Positions 34,385-46,379 of a DNA stretch of 64,000 nucleotides are shown here, piece by piece (within the stretch, counting starts at the first letter, position 1; each line of letters opens with the position of its first letter). The DNA comes from Schistocerca nitens (Eukaryota > Arthropoda > Insecta > Orthoptera > Acrididae), in assembly GCF_023898315.1 (NCBI RefSeq), contig NC_064621.1, forward strand, positions 133,918,521-133,982,520. The letters are read 5' to 3'. A program made the translations under genes and the position numbers. The notes beneath the pieces are model-generated. The model saw nothing but the letters and a program-made list of their open reading frames with translations. It did no database searches and was not told where the DNA came from.

Positions 34385-37139
34385 TATACACCCATGATGT
34401 ACGGTATTTACATTAGTTCTAAACATATTACTTACGTCACGATGTGCTCCCATCATTGCCAAACGCCAGTTCAGTATGAAACACACAACATTCATGCCTC
34501 CCGGCAACTTCCTTGCCGCGTCAGTTATACAATAGTGATTATTTTCACTTACTTAAGGTTGTTCTCTGAATTTCGTTCGTGGTTCTCAGACAAACTACAC
34601 TACTCCATACAAGTCGTCTGGCTATAGGTACTTAATGCTACCGTGCGGAGCCGCGCCGGGTAGCTAGTGATTTGATAATTTGAAACAAAGAAGTGAACTG
34701 TGTAGTTATATAACTACATACAATTCAGCGGTAAACTATCGCAGATCTGCGTCGTTATTAAAAAGCCATTGTGCACGTATTTCAGATATTTAAAAAAAAT
34801 TACCACCGGTATTTGTATATGTTGCGAAATTTTAAATACCCGGGTCACATAGACCGAAGAGTAAATGTATAGTATAACAAACTATAAGATGGGAAGAGCT
34901 TTTTTTCCCTTAATGTACATAGGAAGAATATAAAAACGCAGCACTAAGTTTCCAGCGAAAGCGTTTAAATATAAAATCGTTATGGAAGAACAGACTCATT
35001 TCCGGGTCAAGGGTTACATGTGTCGCAAGAGACAGTAGAAAGTATGTTGTGATGGAAGGCCGCGTCACTCCGCACACCCGTGAATAGGTTTCGTGTCGAG
35101 TGAGCAGTCAGCATGCCGCCCATTAATCAACTCGCACACCGCCACGCTGAAAAGCGATTCGGAAAAGTGTGGGAAAAGGAGAGGTAAGAAGAAAGGGAGT
35201 AATCCCGTGTCACGTCACACCCACATGGACCACCTGCGCGGCTTTTGCCTCTGGCGGTTCTCACAGCCAATAACCCGCTCTCAATTGCCTGCCGATGGCG
35301 CGTCATGTCCTAGTTATCGATTATCGTTAATTATCGCCATATCCGCCCTGCCTCCTTTCCCCATCTCTTCCTCCGTTCCTTCGCGTCTTCTTGCAGCTGC
35401 GCGGAGCGCTTGCCAAATCGCACAGCGTCTCTCTTTTTCCTCTTGGCAGCCGAGACTCGAATGCACTTTCGCTTTCTGCTACTCACATCTATACAGAACA
35501 ATTCTTTAAATAAAGAGTAACCATAATCGCTACCATTTATGTTGCAGTCCAATTTACAGTGACACTAGCAAGTAGGAAAAATAGTGTTCACTCGTACTAT
35601 CCCTTTCTCCCTCTTCCTGCCTTCCAACCACTGCAATTTCTGTCAATCTATGTATATGAACCAAACGTATTGGAGCTTTAGGACCAGATATACAGAACGT
35701 CTAAAAAAATGAAAAAGTAATAACTCCCAGTGAACGTTCTCGGAATATCTACTGGCGCGGAAACATCACCAAAAAAAGGTAGACACGGTACTGAATGTTC
35801 TTAAAATTAGGGGTAGCTTGCACGAAAAATTAACATTAGAGTAGAGAATTATATACTAAAATCAGTGGCCCAAGGAAAAAAACGTTCAAAATGAATACAC
35901 GTCAATATGCAGTAAAATTCTATTTCCTACTATAGAAGAATTGTATAGATAACCATTCCCTTTCCCCCTCCCATACACACACATAAACGCATACACCATT
36001 ATAGTCTCCCACCCTTTCTGCCACAGTCTGTCACTGCCTCCACGACAGCTATATATAGCGAATATTTTGAATATTAATAACATTTTGAATTTCCCCCGCC
36101 ATTCTTCAAGAAAACGCACAATGAAACAAATGAACATCAAGCAGTCCTAATAACACGATACATAACAACTGAAACCTCGTTTTATGGGCAATTAAATATA
36201 CATGCGTGTGTAACCATTAAAATTTCAAAATTTCCGATGAAAAAAGAAGAAAGTTTCTTAATACGTCGAAAATAATGAGAAACTGAAATAAAACTTGTGT
36301 TACTTGTAAGGTTATCACCTCGAAGTAACCTGTTAGCGTCATGTACGGTATGTGAAAATAATATAAGTACTTGTTTTCCAAACTAGTGTGCATTTAGCTC
36401 ACACCTGAAATAACAAAAACACACAGTGAGTGATATAACACAATGCCTGCCAGTCCTAGACAGCTTGCTATATATTTTGGAAGACAGAAATTTTCACGTT
36501 TGTGACCAAACAACCTGACATTATTTTGAACAAACATAACGAACTTACAAAAAATAATGTAAAGTTCACAAACTTTCTTGTAAGCCTTTACTGCTTGTTT
36601 AGTAATCTTTTAACACAGGTAATACAATTTATAAATGAAATTATGTAAACTATGAAATAAAAAATAAATCAATATCATTGAAGTTAAACACATCGACAAT
36701 GATCAGTACATAATTAATATGTTCATCAAAACTGTGGTATAATGAGGTAATTATGTGACTGTCACTGGCAAACGGTTTTGGCATGTGCTAAAAAACCAGT
36801 ATATAAGGAAAGGTAAATTACATGAAAAACTATTAGTCACATTAATACGAAACACTGTACACTAGAGACAAATATAATCTGAGGGAGGTTTTGTCTTCTG
36901 TAATGCAGACTTCACTGGTGATACGTTTACGCTCGATAGCAGTCCGGCAATAAATAAATAAGTAAAAGCTTCAGAGCACTACTTGTTCAAGAAATTTTAC
37001 GTATGAATTAGTGCTATGTTCTTCTGATTTCGTAGTTTTGAACTATAGAAAACTAGCGATAGTCCTGCAAATATTGGTTTGTGTGAAAAATGGCACATAA
37101 CTTGTCGATTCCTTTCAGCATTATTTGTGCGTTGTTTGA
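34385..37139. other. Unassigned, mostly AT-rich 2.7 kb
   Basis: This is the longest stretch in the first two-thirds of the window without a recognised repeat. Positions 35090-35470 are somewhat GC-richer, with a 138-codon plus frame lacking any known motif. The remainder (35.5-37.1 kb) is AT-rich with no long frame. It could hold intron, intergenic DNA or very old repeats. Confidence 0.3.
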
Positions 37140-37147
37140 TTTATCTT

Positions 37148-37735
37148 GTTGTTGTTGTTGTCTTCAGTCCTGAGACTCGTTTGATGCAGCTCTCCACGCT
37201 ACTCTATCCTGTGCAAGCTTCTTCATCTCCCAGTACTTACTGCAACCTACATCCCTCTGAATCTGCTTAGTGTATTCATCTCTTGGTCTCCCTCTAAGAT
37301 TTTTACCCTCCACGCTGCCCTCCAAATTTGTGATCCCTTGATGCCTCAGAACATGTCCTACCAACCGATCCCTTCTTCTAGTCAAGTTGTGCCACAAACT
37401 CCTCTTCTCCCCAATTCTATTCAATACCTCCTCATTAGTTATGTGATCTACCCATCTAATCTTCAGCATTCTTCTGTAGCACCACATTTCAAAAGCTTCT
37501 ATTCTCTTCTTGTCTAAACTATTTATCGTCCATGTTTCACTTCCATACATGGCTACACTCCATACAAATACTTTCAGAAACGACTTCCTCACACTTAAAT
37601 CTATACCCGACGTTAACAAATTTCTCTTCTTCAGAAACGCTTTCCTTGCCATTGCCAGTCTACATTTTATATCCTCTCTACGTCGACGATCATCAGTTAT
37701 TTTGCTCCCCAAATAGCAAAATTCCTTTACTACTT
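37148..37735 (-). pseudogene. RTE-like LINE, 5'-truncated copy
   Basis: The minus strand is open for 182 codons (37712-37164): GSKITDDRRRREDIKCRLAM, FVWSVAMYGSETWTINSLDK, WCYRRMLKIRWVDHITNEEV, LVGHVLRHQGITNLEGSVEG. This is the C-terminal quarter of the protein at 12702-14564, followed by the (CAA)n tail. TTTATCTT at 37140-37147 and 37736-37743 is an 8-bp target-site duplication. It is a short, young, dead-on-arrival insertion. Confidence 0.92.
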
Positions 37736-37770
37736 TTTATCTTACACATCGAAAAGTCAACTGGTATATA

Positions 37771-38432
37771 CGAGGGGCGTTCAGAAAGTAAGCTCCGATC
37801 GGTCGCGAAATGGAAACGACTATGAAAATCCGATAAAGCTTTGCACAGATGTGTTGGGTAGTGTCTCTAGTATAACCCCAGTTAGCATCACGTCGCTCTT
37901 CTCATTTCTGAGCTCGCAGTGAGTGCGTAAAGATGTCTAGAAAATAGTGTCTGCCGCCAAGTACGAGGGCCTGGTGAGAAATTTCGCCTGAAGCTATGCA
38001 GCTAACATTACATAACTGTCGTGCTGTTTCTTCTTCACGACAATTCTCAGCCGCATTCTGCAGGGGCAATGAAGATGCTCCTGCATCGTTTTCAAATGGA
38101 AATGTGAGATTACCCACAATACAGTCCGCAATTGTCTCCCCCTGAGTTTCATCTCTGGTCACATGAACCGCTGTCTTTGAAGACAACATTTTGACACAGA
38201 CAACGAGGTGTAGGCCAGCGTGGAGAATTGGCGGAAAGCACTGGCGGCTGCCTTCTATGATGAGGCTATTGAAAAGTTGGTACAACGCTATGACAAAAGT
38301 CTAAGTCAGAACGGCGACTACGTAGAGAAGTAGCTGAAAGGTGTAGCTAATTGTTACAAATAAAACATTTCTGATGTTCACTGTGGTTTCAATTTGGCAA
38401 TCAATCGGAGCTTACTTTCTAAACAGGCCTCG
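37771..38432 (+). mobile_element. Mariner deletion derivative
   Basis: The inverted ends are CGAGGGGCGTTCAGAAAGTA at the left and CGAGGCCTGTTTAGAAAGTA as the reverse complement of the right end. TA at 37769-37770 and 38433-38434 is the target duplication. The element is about half the length of a complete mariner and keeps both ends plus the 3' part of the gene. Confidence 0.9.
38010..38333 (+). pseudogene. Mariner (DD34D type) transposase C-terminus, active site lost
   Basis: The plus strand encodes FLHDNSQPHSAGAMKMLLHR (second Asp region), then YSPQLSPPEFHLWSHEPL where mariners normally have SPDLAPSDYHLF, and finally AFYDEAIEKLVQRYDKSLSQ NGDYVEK with a stop at 38331-38333. The third catalytic Asp is replaced (P-E-F instead of S-D-F/Y), and an in-frame stop follows FQMEM. 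The N-terminal two-thirds of the gene is absent, consistent with an internal deletion. Confidence 0.85.
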
Positions 38433-38438
38433 TACAAA

Positions 38439-38903
38439 CAGGGTGTTTGAAAGTTTCTGCGACAAACTTATAGGGATGATACATCAGTTCATGGGCAACA
38501 ACTTCTGTTAGTGACAAGCTGTTCGTTGTCGCTTCCCAGAGATGCCAGACGCCGTTTAAGACCGGTTATGCCCCTGAGAAGTGACAGGGCGTACGCACTC
38601 TCCAGCGTTCATATGCGATGTGTGTTGCTTATCATACAGTCATCTGTTCCGCGTTAAAGTCTGTATGCTGTTCAAAATTAATGTTCCTAAATTTCATGTA
38701 TCGCTTCTAAAATATGTTCCTGAGACATGCATTCTTTACTGGGATAGTATACTGCACTCTTGGTTAGCGGAGTGAAGTCTCGTCGTCTTAGGGATGGCAA
38801 ACACTGCAGTGTCGGCAAACATTTTGTCTCTAAAAAAGTTCTTCCCCATGACGTGAACTATCACTCTTAGACGTTTGTCGCAGTCACTTTGAAACACCTT
38901 CTG
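38439..38903. mobile_element. MITE with mariner-like inverted ends
   Basis: The left end CAGGGTGTTTGAAAGTTTCT and the reverse complement of the right end, CAGAAGGTGTTTCAAAGTGACT, match for about 30 bases (shared GCGACAAAC). There is no transposase inside. It begins seven bases after the previous element. A clean TA duplication is seen only on the right. Confidence 0.7.
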
Positions 38904-39847
38904 TATACATAATGTTAGGGACATGTGTGCAGATATTTCTACTGATGACTGAGGACAGTGTCTCAACAACGTTACCTCTGTGTTTACTTCATTTGCAAGC
39001 TAATAATTGCAGCTACCACAACTAGCATGTTTTTGGGTTGTTTGGTGTTTCCAAGAACGAGTGGCACAAGCAAGGTATTAATATTTATTTTCTGCTGGAC
39101 GGTAGGGCAGGTATAAAGTGTGGACTCGTGGACACAAATTGGAATGTCGATACTGACATGCGTATTCCACTACATGGCGCAGTTACGGTTTTGCAGAAAA
39201 CATCAGGAAGTAAATTATGTGATGTGTTCGCAGGAGGAACAGAGAGGAAAAACAACTAACACACTGAATTGGCCACACAGCAAGGTACCGATTATGACAC
39301 TATCATTACCTAGTACTCTAACATTCTGTATATTTATGAGAAAATAGTAAACACATTAGAAAGCGTAGATACCGAATAATTCGAATAAACTGTTACGCGT
39401 AACATGTGTGCAGTTTTAAGTTGTTACAGAAATACAGTTAGTCACAAAGAAATTTTCATTTTGCTTGTTTGTATTCCACATGCTACGAGTTTATTTATCG
39501 AACGAAAACTCACATGTCTTTGTGGAGACACATTTTCAAAGCCGCTTCAATGTCTGTGTGTGGTGTGATGCGATAAACAATCAGTTAATTTAAATGTCAT
39601 CCCGACGTCTTACAAGACTCCGTTATGTGGGCATTCTTGAAAATGACTTTTCCTCATACCGGAAGAAGTTCCGTTGAACAGAGGGATGGCTACTTTCTTA
39701 CAGTACTGCGGGTCCACATTCCAATCGTCAGGTGACACATCATCGAAAGCTAACATCCCTTGGTAGATGGATCGGCAGAAATTATTTTCGTTGAGTTCTT
39801 GTGACAGACCCTTTGTGCTATTACTGCTCCCCTACTGACAAAAAAAT
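38904..39847. other. Unassigned sequence
   Basis: I recognise no gene or repeat boundary here. A 73-codon plus frame (39038-39259) has no family resemblance. Confidence 0.3.
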
Positions 39848-40108
39848 TGTAAGTAGGCTGATTAGGTTTTTAAGTTGGTAAAGCCACGTAGCACTCTGTA
39901 CGAAAATCACTAACTGTCCTGTGTGCAGTCTGTGGCTGGTTTGCATTGTTGGAATATTCGCTACTGTAGTGTTGGGCAGTTGGATATGAACAGTGCGTAG
40001 CGTTGCTAAAATGTGAGCCGCCATCAGTGGTGGATGTGGGGACAGAGAGGGCAGAATTTTGAGAACGGACGATCTGGACGTGTGTTGGATTGCGGAGTAT
40101 GTATGTAG
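39848..40108 (+). mobile_element. Partial LTR (5' portion)
   Basis: From TGTAAGTAGGCTGATTAGG at 39848 this runs parallel to the first 250 bases of the LTR at 40734 (shared CACTAACTGT, GTGTTGGGCAGTTGGAT and GTGGTGGATGTGGGGA). It stops at GATCTGGACGTGTG, where a CR1-like tail fragment (GCGGAGTATGTATGTAGATG) begins near 40094. The rest of this LTR is missing. Confidence 0.75.
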
Positions 40109-40733
40109 ATGTACAACAGCATTGCTGGTTCTAAGGATAATTCCAAAACTTTGTGAGTGCACAAGTGGTGGTTTATGGACTTGCTATATTGTCCGCATGA
40201 CTCTGCGATGGTGATTGTGCACCTGCACAGTCGCAACATATGGCTGCTGGCCGTCTCCACAAGGACTGCAGTGGGTCTGCACCTTTGATGGCCCACCAAT
40301 ACCATACTCTCTACCAGGGCTATAATGGGTCTCCTCTGTGATGATATACCTACCAATATTCTTCAAACCTTCGACTGACTCTGCTGTGGGTTTGCTCTGT
40401 TGTGGCCCACTACTTGTCTGCATGTCAAGAGACAGCACTGTCTTTCCGTTGGGAGGACAACACTACTTCTTCAAGACTGCATGGAAATCCACTACTTCCA
40501 TGTGCATTTTCTTTTTCTGATCAGACTTCGTGCAATGCAATTACTACCGTGATGAATCATCAGGACTGTCTTTATGGACTGTGAGAAAATCTTTGCTTTT
40601 GACCGACAGTGTATCAGTAAGTGTGTGCATTTGATATCTTTGTTATTGTAATTATGAAAATTTTTTTTTCAAATCTGTATTGGCCGCTGCCCAAAACAAT
40701 TTGTAAAATGTTTTGTGGGGAGCATGGGGGCTA
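40109..40733 (+). mobile_element. LTR retroelement internal 3' region
   Basis: No open frame is recognisable. The region ends with the purine-rich tract GTGGGGAGCATGGGGG at 40716-40731, directly followed by the LTR start. This is the layout of a polypurine tract priming plus-strand synthesis. The gag-pol region is deleted. Confidence 0.6.
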
Positions 40734-41015
40734 TGTAAGTAGGCTATTTAGGTTTTTATGTTGGTAACGCCATGTAGCGCTCTGTATGAAAATCACTAAC
40801 TGTGCTGTGCGCAGTCTGTAGCTGGTTGGCATTGTTGGAATAGTCGCTATTGTAGTGTTGGGCAGTTGGATGTCAACAGCGCGTAGCGTTGCGCAGTTGG
40901 AGGTGAGCCGCCAGCAGTGGTGGATGTGGGGAGAGAGATGGCGGAGTTTTGAGAGCGGATGATCTGGACTTGTGTCCATGAGAAAGAGTAAATTTGTAAG
41001 CCTGGATGTCATGAA

Positions 41016-41073
<58 letters not shown>

Positions 41074-41485
41074 GACTTTTGAACACTATTAAGGTAAATA
41101 CATTGTTTGTTTTCTCTCAAAATCTTTCATTTGCTAACTATGCCTATCAGTAGTTACTGCCTTCAGTAGTTAGAATCTTTTATTTAGCTGGCAGTATTGG
41201 CGCTCGCTGTATTGCAGTAGTTCGAGTAACGAAGATTTTTGTGAGGTACGAGATTCATGTAAGGTATAGGTTACTGTTAGTCACGGCCATTCTTTTGCAG
41301 AGATTTTTGGAAGTTAGATAGCGTTGAGCTAAAAATGTTGTGTGGCAGTTTAGTGTTGATCAGAATTAGTAAAGAGAGAAATGTCTGAGTACGTTCCGTT
41401 CTGCTCAGCTATTTGAAAATCAAATAACGTAAGGGGTTTATCAGCACAGTAATTCTTAATTTTTCTAAGGGAATGTTTCATAGGT
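40734..41485 (+). mobile_element. LTR (3' copy) of an LTR retrotransposon
   Basis: The LTR starts TGTAAGTAGGCTATTTAGG, paired with the partial copy at 39848. It includes a (TA)n run at 41019-41070. The 3' boundary is uncertain: the last family-like words are AATTTTTCTAAGGG near 41470. I place it among LTR retrotransposons by its duplicated start and the polypurine tract, not by coding sequence. Confidence 0.65.
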
Positions 41486-41565
41486 AATGTTTCAAAATAC
41501 ACCCAGCCTACATTTATACTGACTGTCCGCCTCCCGTGACATCTAGCCACTAGTTAGTCATTACA

Positions 41566-41600
41566 CAGGGATGTCCGGACACTTTTGATCAGACGGTGTA
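41566..41600 (-). repeat. Orphan Tc1 terminal inverted repeat
   Basis: The minus strand reads TACACCGTCTGATCAAAAGT followed by GTCCGGACATCC, closely matching the end of the Tc1 family at 21784 (TACACTATGTGATCAAAAGT). Nothing else of a transposon is visible beside it. Confidence 0.7.
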
Positions 41601-41719
41601 TTTTTTCTGATGAGCTTATACTGAAAACAACATATGTCGTAATACCATTGCTTAGTGATAACATCGTATTTGGTGGTGAAGTTATTTACTGCGGTGCTGA
41701 AGTTATTTACTGTGACACC

Positions 41720-42075
41720 TGTAAGCACTCCGGTTTGTGGCGGTCATCGAAGCTCGGTGGGATCGGCGCGGCAGTGCGTCGGCTGTCCGCAGCAGAGCCG
41801 GCGCGTGATAATTGCTGCGGGTGACAGCCGCCGCCGGAGTGCGCCGCCATTATTCCCACCTCTCGGCGGGCGCCGCGCCGCCCCCGCCCCACGCAAGAGC
41901 GCGGCCACTCGAGGCGCCAGCACTTAGGCCGCCTCCAACCTCCAGCCTCCACTACACGCCTGCGTCAGCGCCGCCCCCGCCTGCCTCATATCCGCCGCGG
42001 GATCCAGCCTCCCCACAGGTAGAACATCTCTCTCTCTCCACAGCACGCTCTTCGCTGATGCAGCTTCACGTACCT
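41720..42075. other. CpG-rich island
   Basis: GC and CpG rise abruptly, with GCCGCCGCCGGAGTGCGCCG near 41829. Frames are open on both strands. CCCCACAGGTAGAAC near 42012 would fit an acceptor or donor splice site, but no protein domain is recognised. It may be a regulatory island or first exon of a host gene. Confidence 0.35.
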
Positions 42076-42191
42076 TGATGAATCGCTTCACGCCAAATAT
42101 TTACCTTGAAACAGGCCGGAACAGCACCAGCAAAGTAATGAAAAATCTTGGAGGTGTGTTTCCTTTATGAAATCTCAGTATTTGCATCTGT

Positions 42192-43676
42192 ATTAAGAAA
42201 CTAAAAACCCGCCTCGATTGCGAAAAAAGCACCTAGTGTTACGCGTTAACCCAGGTTTCGGCGTAGATAACAACACCTTCTTCAGAACAACAATAAAACT
42301 TACAAGTGCCTAAGAAGACCTTTGTCAAAGATTAAAAGAACACCATAGCTATACATTTATAAACAAAAAAGAAAAGTAAAACACAAACAGTACATATGTA
42401 CAAAGTCAAAACCACTACTTAACTTAATGGTGAGCGCTCCACCTCACACCGGCCTATGTTCGATGGGCCATGACAGGAGGAACTCTTATAAACTGTACCT
42501 AAAGCCAGTAGTTAGCCTGGGGGGGGGGGGGGGGGGGCTGAGGCGACGTAATCTAAAGACGTCGTGGTAATAAAGATATAGGGATAAAACGTGAGGTGTT
42601 CAACGGGCTAAAATCACCTTGATCGTAAAAGGAAAACGAGGATAAAAAGAAAGAAGATGAACAGCTTGACCAACCGCGCTCGCCAATCAGCGCACGCATG
42701 TGAAGATCCCCAGATCATCAGATTTACAAGTATGAAGAACAAAGTAAAGGCGCGAAACCTTGTAAATCTGATGATCTGGGGATCTTCACATGCGTGCGCT
42801 GATTGGCGAGCGCGGTTGGTCAAGCTGTTCATCTTCTTTCTTTTTATCCACATTTTCTTTTTACGATGAAGGTGATGTTAGCCCATTGAACACCTCACGT
42901 TTTATCCCTATATCTTTATTACCACGACGTCTTTAGATTACGTCCCCTCAGGCGCGCCCCCTCCCCCCCTCCCCCCGCCGCTCCATGCTAACTACTGGCT
43001 TTAGGTATAGTTTATAAGAGTTCCTCCTGTTGTCATGTGCAGCTTCATATATAAGATTCTTTACTAGCATAAGCAACCGAGGGCGGTTATTTTTACGTTT
43101 CATCTCCATCTCGTCTCATGTTCTATTCATTCCATCATTTGATATACGTTGATCCACGGTTGGGAATATATGGGCCATTTAGCCCCGACCCATGTATAAA
43201 CTTTATCGTATTCGTATGCGCATGCGCATTCAAGTAACTTCCCTTGTCTTGCGCAAGTGCAGAGGTAGCGGGTTAGCCTTGTAAGTGAGTGAGCCTTGTA
43301 AGTGAGTGACCGTTTGTAGCTGCAGTTTATGGCGGGTCATGGCCCATCGAACATAGGCCGGTGTGAGGTGGAAAGTTCACCATTAAGTTAAGTAGTGGTT
43401 TTGACTTTGTACATATCTACTATTAGTATTTTCCTTTTCTTTTTTGTTTATAAATGTATAGCTATGCTGTTCTTTTAATCATTGACAAAGGTCTTCTTAG
43501 GCACTTGTAGCTTTTATTGTTGTTCTGAAGAAAGTGTAGTTATCTACGCCGAAACCTAGGTTAACACTTGACACTTGGTGCTTTTTTCACAGTCGAGGCG
43601 GGTTTTTAGTTTCTTAATATATTAATCAACAATTGCTGACGCGCTGCGATGTTGAAAGTTCTTAAATTTGCATCTG
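42192..43676. mobile_element. Large foldback element with TSD and hammerhead-like cores
   Basis: The left arm (42192-42730) pairs with the right arm (42759 to about 43617) around a 28-base loop. The right arm contains about 300 extra bases (near 43033-43338) absent from the left. About 60 single-copy bases follow the right arm. TTTGCATCTGT at 42181-42191 and 43677-43687 is a perfect 11-bp target-site duplication. The left arm holds 19 consecutive G (42519-42537). Both arms carry CTGAAGA ... CGCCGAAACC (minus strand 42255-42285, plus strand 43525-43555). There is no coding capacity. Confidence 0.82.
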
Positions 43677-43687
43677 TGATTGCTCTG

Positions 43688-44169
43688 GTAATAAACATAC
43701 TCTGAGGAGTGGGCCTTAAGCTAAGCACGATTTGTTCTTTATTTCTCATTGCCCATACATTTAGGGGGGGGGGGGGGCGGGCGAATGAGCTCTTCCGGAA
43801 AACTATTTGATATTTTTGGGAGTAGCCGAAGGGAGTGTTATACGCTGTTCCTGTTTACAATATGTGATATCGTCTCCTGATAACACCCCCCTGAGGCCCT
43901 TACGTTGGCAACAGAGCTGGAAGTTTCCCTCCGACATCGATAGCAGTCGCATGTAACCTGGCAGACACAATGGTGTGTGCTCACTGAGCTATGCCTCGAG
44001 TGTCTCTGTATGACGAGCGCTCCGTGCCGCAGTAGTAAAGGACGGCCAGCGCAGCCATTCAGCCCACTTGCACTTGGAGTATATTCCTTCTGACGTTCAT
44101 AGTTCGACTCTGTGTCTTGTTGCGTTATTTGTAATGAGTCTTCGTACACTTGGAGGAATACAGTTTATA
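43688..44169. other. Unassigned; poly-G run
   Basis: A run of about 13 G lies at 43764-43776. The remainder (to the TA before Tc1 copy 2) has no recognised gene. A 103-codon minus frame (44149-43838) is without motif. Confidence 0.3.
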
Positions 44170-44171
44170 TA

Positions 44172-45575
44172 CACTACTGGCCATTAAAATTGCTACACCA
44201 CGAAGATGACGTGCTACAGACGCGAAATTTAACCGACAGGGAGAAGATGCTCTGGTATGCAAATGATTAGCGTTTCAGAGCATTCACACAAGGTTGGCGC
44301 CGGTGGCGACACCTACAACGTGCTGACATGAGGAAAGTTTCCAAACGATTTCTCATACACAAACAGCAGTTGACCGGCGTTTCCTGGTGAAGCGTTGTTG
44401 TGATGTCTAGTGTAAAGTGGAGAAATGCGTACCATCACGTTTCCTACTTTGATAAAGGTCGGATTGTAGCCTATCGCGATTGCGGTGTATCGCATCGCGA
44501 CATTGCTGCTCGCGTTGGTCGAGATCCAATGACTGTTAGCAGAATATGGAATCAGTGGGTTCCGGAGGGTAATACGGAACGCCGTGCTGGATCCATACGG
44601 CCTCGTATCACCAGCAGTCGAGATGACCTGCATCTTATCCGCATGGCTGTAACGGATCGTGTAGCGCCATGTCTCGAACACTGAGTCAACAGATGGGGAC
44701 GTTTGTAAGAGAACATCTGCACGAACAGTTAGACGACGTTTGCAGCAGCATGGGCTATCAGCTCGGAGACCACGGCTGCGGTTACCCTTGACGCTGCATC
44801 ACAGACAGGAGCGCCTGCGATTGTGTACTCAACGACGAGCCTGGGTGCACGAATGGCAAAACGTCATTTCTTCGGATGAATCCAGGTTCTGTTTACAGCA
44901 TCATGATGGTCGCATTCGTGTTTGGTGACATCGCGGTGTACGACATTGGAATCGTGTATTCGTCATCGCCATATTGGCGTATCACCCGGCGTGATGGTAT
45001 GGGGTGCCATTGGTTACACGTCTCGCTCACCTCTTTTTCTCATTGATGGCACTTTCAACAGTGGACGTTACATTTCAGATGTGTTACGACCCGTGGCTCT
45101 ACCCTTCATTCGATCCCTGCGAAACCCTACATGTCAGGAGGATAATCCACGACCGCATATTGCAGGTCCTGTACGGGCCTTTCTGGTTATAGAAAATGTT
45201 CGACTGCTGCAATGGCCAGCACATTCTCCAGATCTCTCACCAACTGAAAACGTCTGGTCAATGGTGGCCGAGCAACTGGCTCGTCATAATACGCCAGTCA
45301 CTACTCTTAATGAACTGTGGCATCGTGTTGAAGCTGCATGGGCATCCGTACCTGTACACGCCATCCAAGCTCTGTTTGACTCAATGCCCAGGTGTATCAA
45401 GGCTGTTATTACGGCCAGAGGTGGTTGTTCTGGGTGCTGACTTCTCAGGATCTATGCACCCAAATTGCGTGAAAATATAATCATATGTCAGTTTTAGTAT
45501 AATATATTTGTCCAATGAATACCCGTCTATCATCTGCATTTCTTCTTGGTGTATCAATTTTAATAGCCAGTAGTG
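44172..45575 (+). mobile_element. Tc1-like transposon, copy 2 of a three-copy family
   Basis: Ends CACTACTGGCCATTAAAATT (left) and the inverted match at the right, with TA at 44170-44171 and 45576-45577. Same family as 430-1808 and 57884-59279. Confidence 0.93.
44403..45440 (+). pseudogene. Tc1-family DD34E transposase, two frame breaks
   Basis: The N-terminal frame (44403-44684) gives SYFDKGRIVAYRDCGVSHRD and VGRDPMTVSRIWNQW, the first helix-turn-helix. A frameshift near 44680 is followed by MQQHGLSARRPRLRLPLTLH and SSDESRFCLQHHDGRIRVW (first Asp). A second frameshift near 44925 leads to VSPGVMVWGAIGYTSRSPL, NPTCQEDNPRPHIAGPV (second Asp) and SPDLSPTENVWSMVAEQL (Glu, 34 residues after the Asp), ending VITARGGCSGC at 45440. 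All catalytic residues are present, so only two indels separate this copy from an open frame. Confidence 0.9.
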
Positions 45576-45783
45576 TAAATCTTCTGTCTGCTGTGATTAA
45601 CTTTTTCGCTAATCGTTTCTGCTCCTGTCCAGCTCTCCAATGATGACAGTTACCGCTTATCTATATAGGCCACATCTTCTTACCACGGAGTACGAAGTCG
45701 TACATAACACAATGTATATACACTATATAGTGCATAACTTAGGAAGCAACATGAGGCTGTCTGCAAAAGAGGCGGCTGTCTAC

Positions 45784-45900
45784 AGAAAGGCTGGTTATTA
45801 CAATGTCTGGCACTAGACCTTGAACGTAAATAAATGTAGCATAGTGTGCATAAATTTGGGAAGAGACTCATTACTGTTCGATTAAGTGATTTACTTCTAC
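45784..45900 (+). pseudogene. CR1-like LINE scrap
   Basis: The plus strand, with shifts, reads LNVNKCSIVCINLGRDSLLF, the segment just after the reverse-transcriptase motif C in CR1-like LINEs. Only about 100 bases are recognisable. Confidence 0.45.
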
Positions 45901-45941
45901 TACTTTTACCCCTCACACTTCTCTCAATTACCAAATTAACT

Positions 45942-46183
45942 ACCGAGCGAGGTGGCGCAGTGGTTAGACACTGGACTCGTATTCGGGAGGACGACGGTTC
46001 AATCCCGCGTCCGGCCATCCAGATTTAGGTTTTCCGTGATTTCCCTAAATCACTCCAGGTAAATGCCGGGATGGTTCCTCTGAAAGGGCACGGCCGACTT
46101 CCTTCCCCATCCTTCCCTAATCCGATGAGACCGATGACCACGCTGTCTGGTCTCCTTCCCCAAACCAACCAACCAACCAACCA
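45942..46183 (+). mobile_element. tRNA-derived SINE, fourth type
   Basis: The head has A box GGCGCAGTGGTTAGACACTG and B box GGTTCAATCCCG. A distinct body follows (GGTTTTCCGTGATTTCCC, GGCCGACTTCCTTCCCCATC) and ends in (CCAA)n repeats. ACCAAATTAACTA at 45929-45941 and 46184-46196 is a perfect 13-bp target-site duplication. Confidence 0.93.
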
Positions 46184-46379
46184 ACCAAATTAACTATTCC
46201 TTCAGGCCTACGTATGTGTCCTGTCAACCAATCAATATCTTCTTCGAAAAGGTCTAATCAGAACACCTGCAAGGGATGACTGAAGCGATCGCTGTGTTAT
46301 GAAGAAGTCTACGAATACCGGTGTCTGTATGCTGGGCACTATTTCGATTTTACAGGAGAAAGGGAATGCCTTCTTTTAT

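Noticed and set aside
37902..38285. 127-codon minus frame
   Set aside because: Antisense shadow of the mariner transposase C-terminus.
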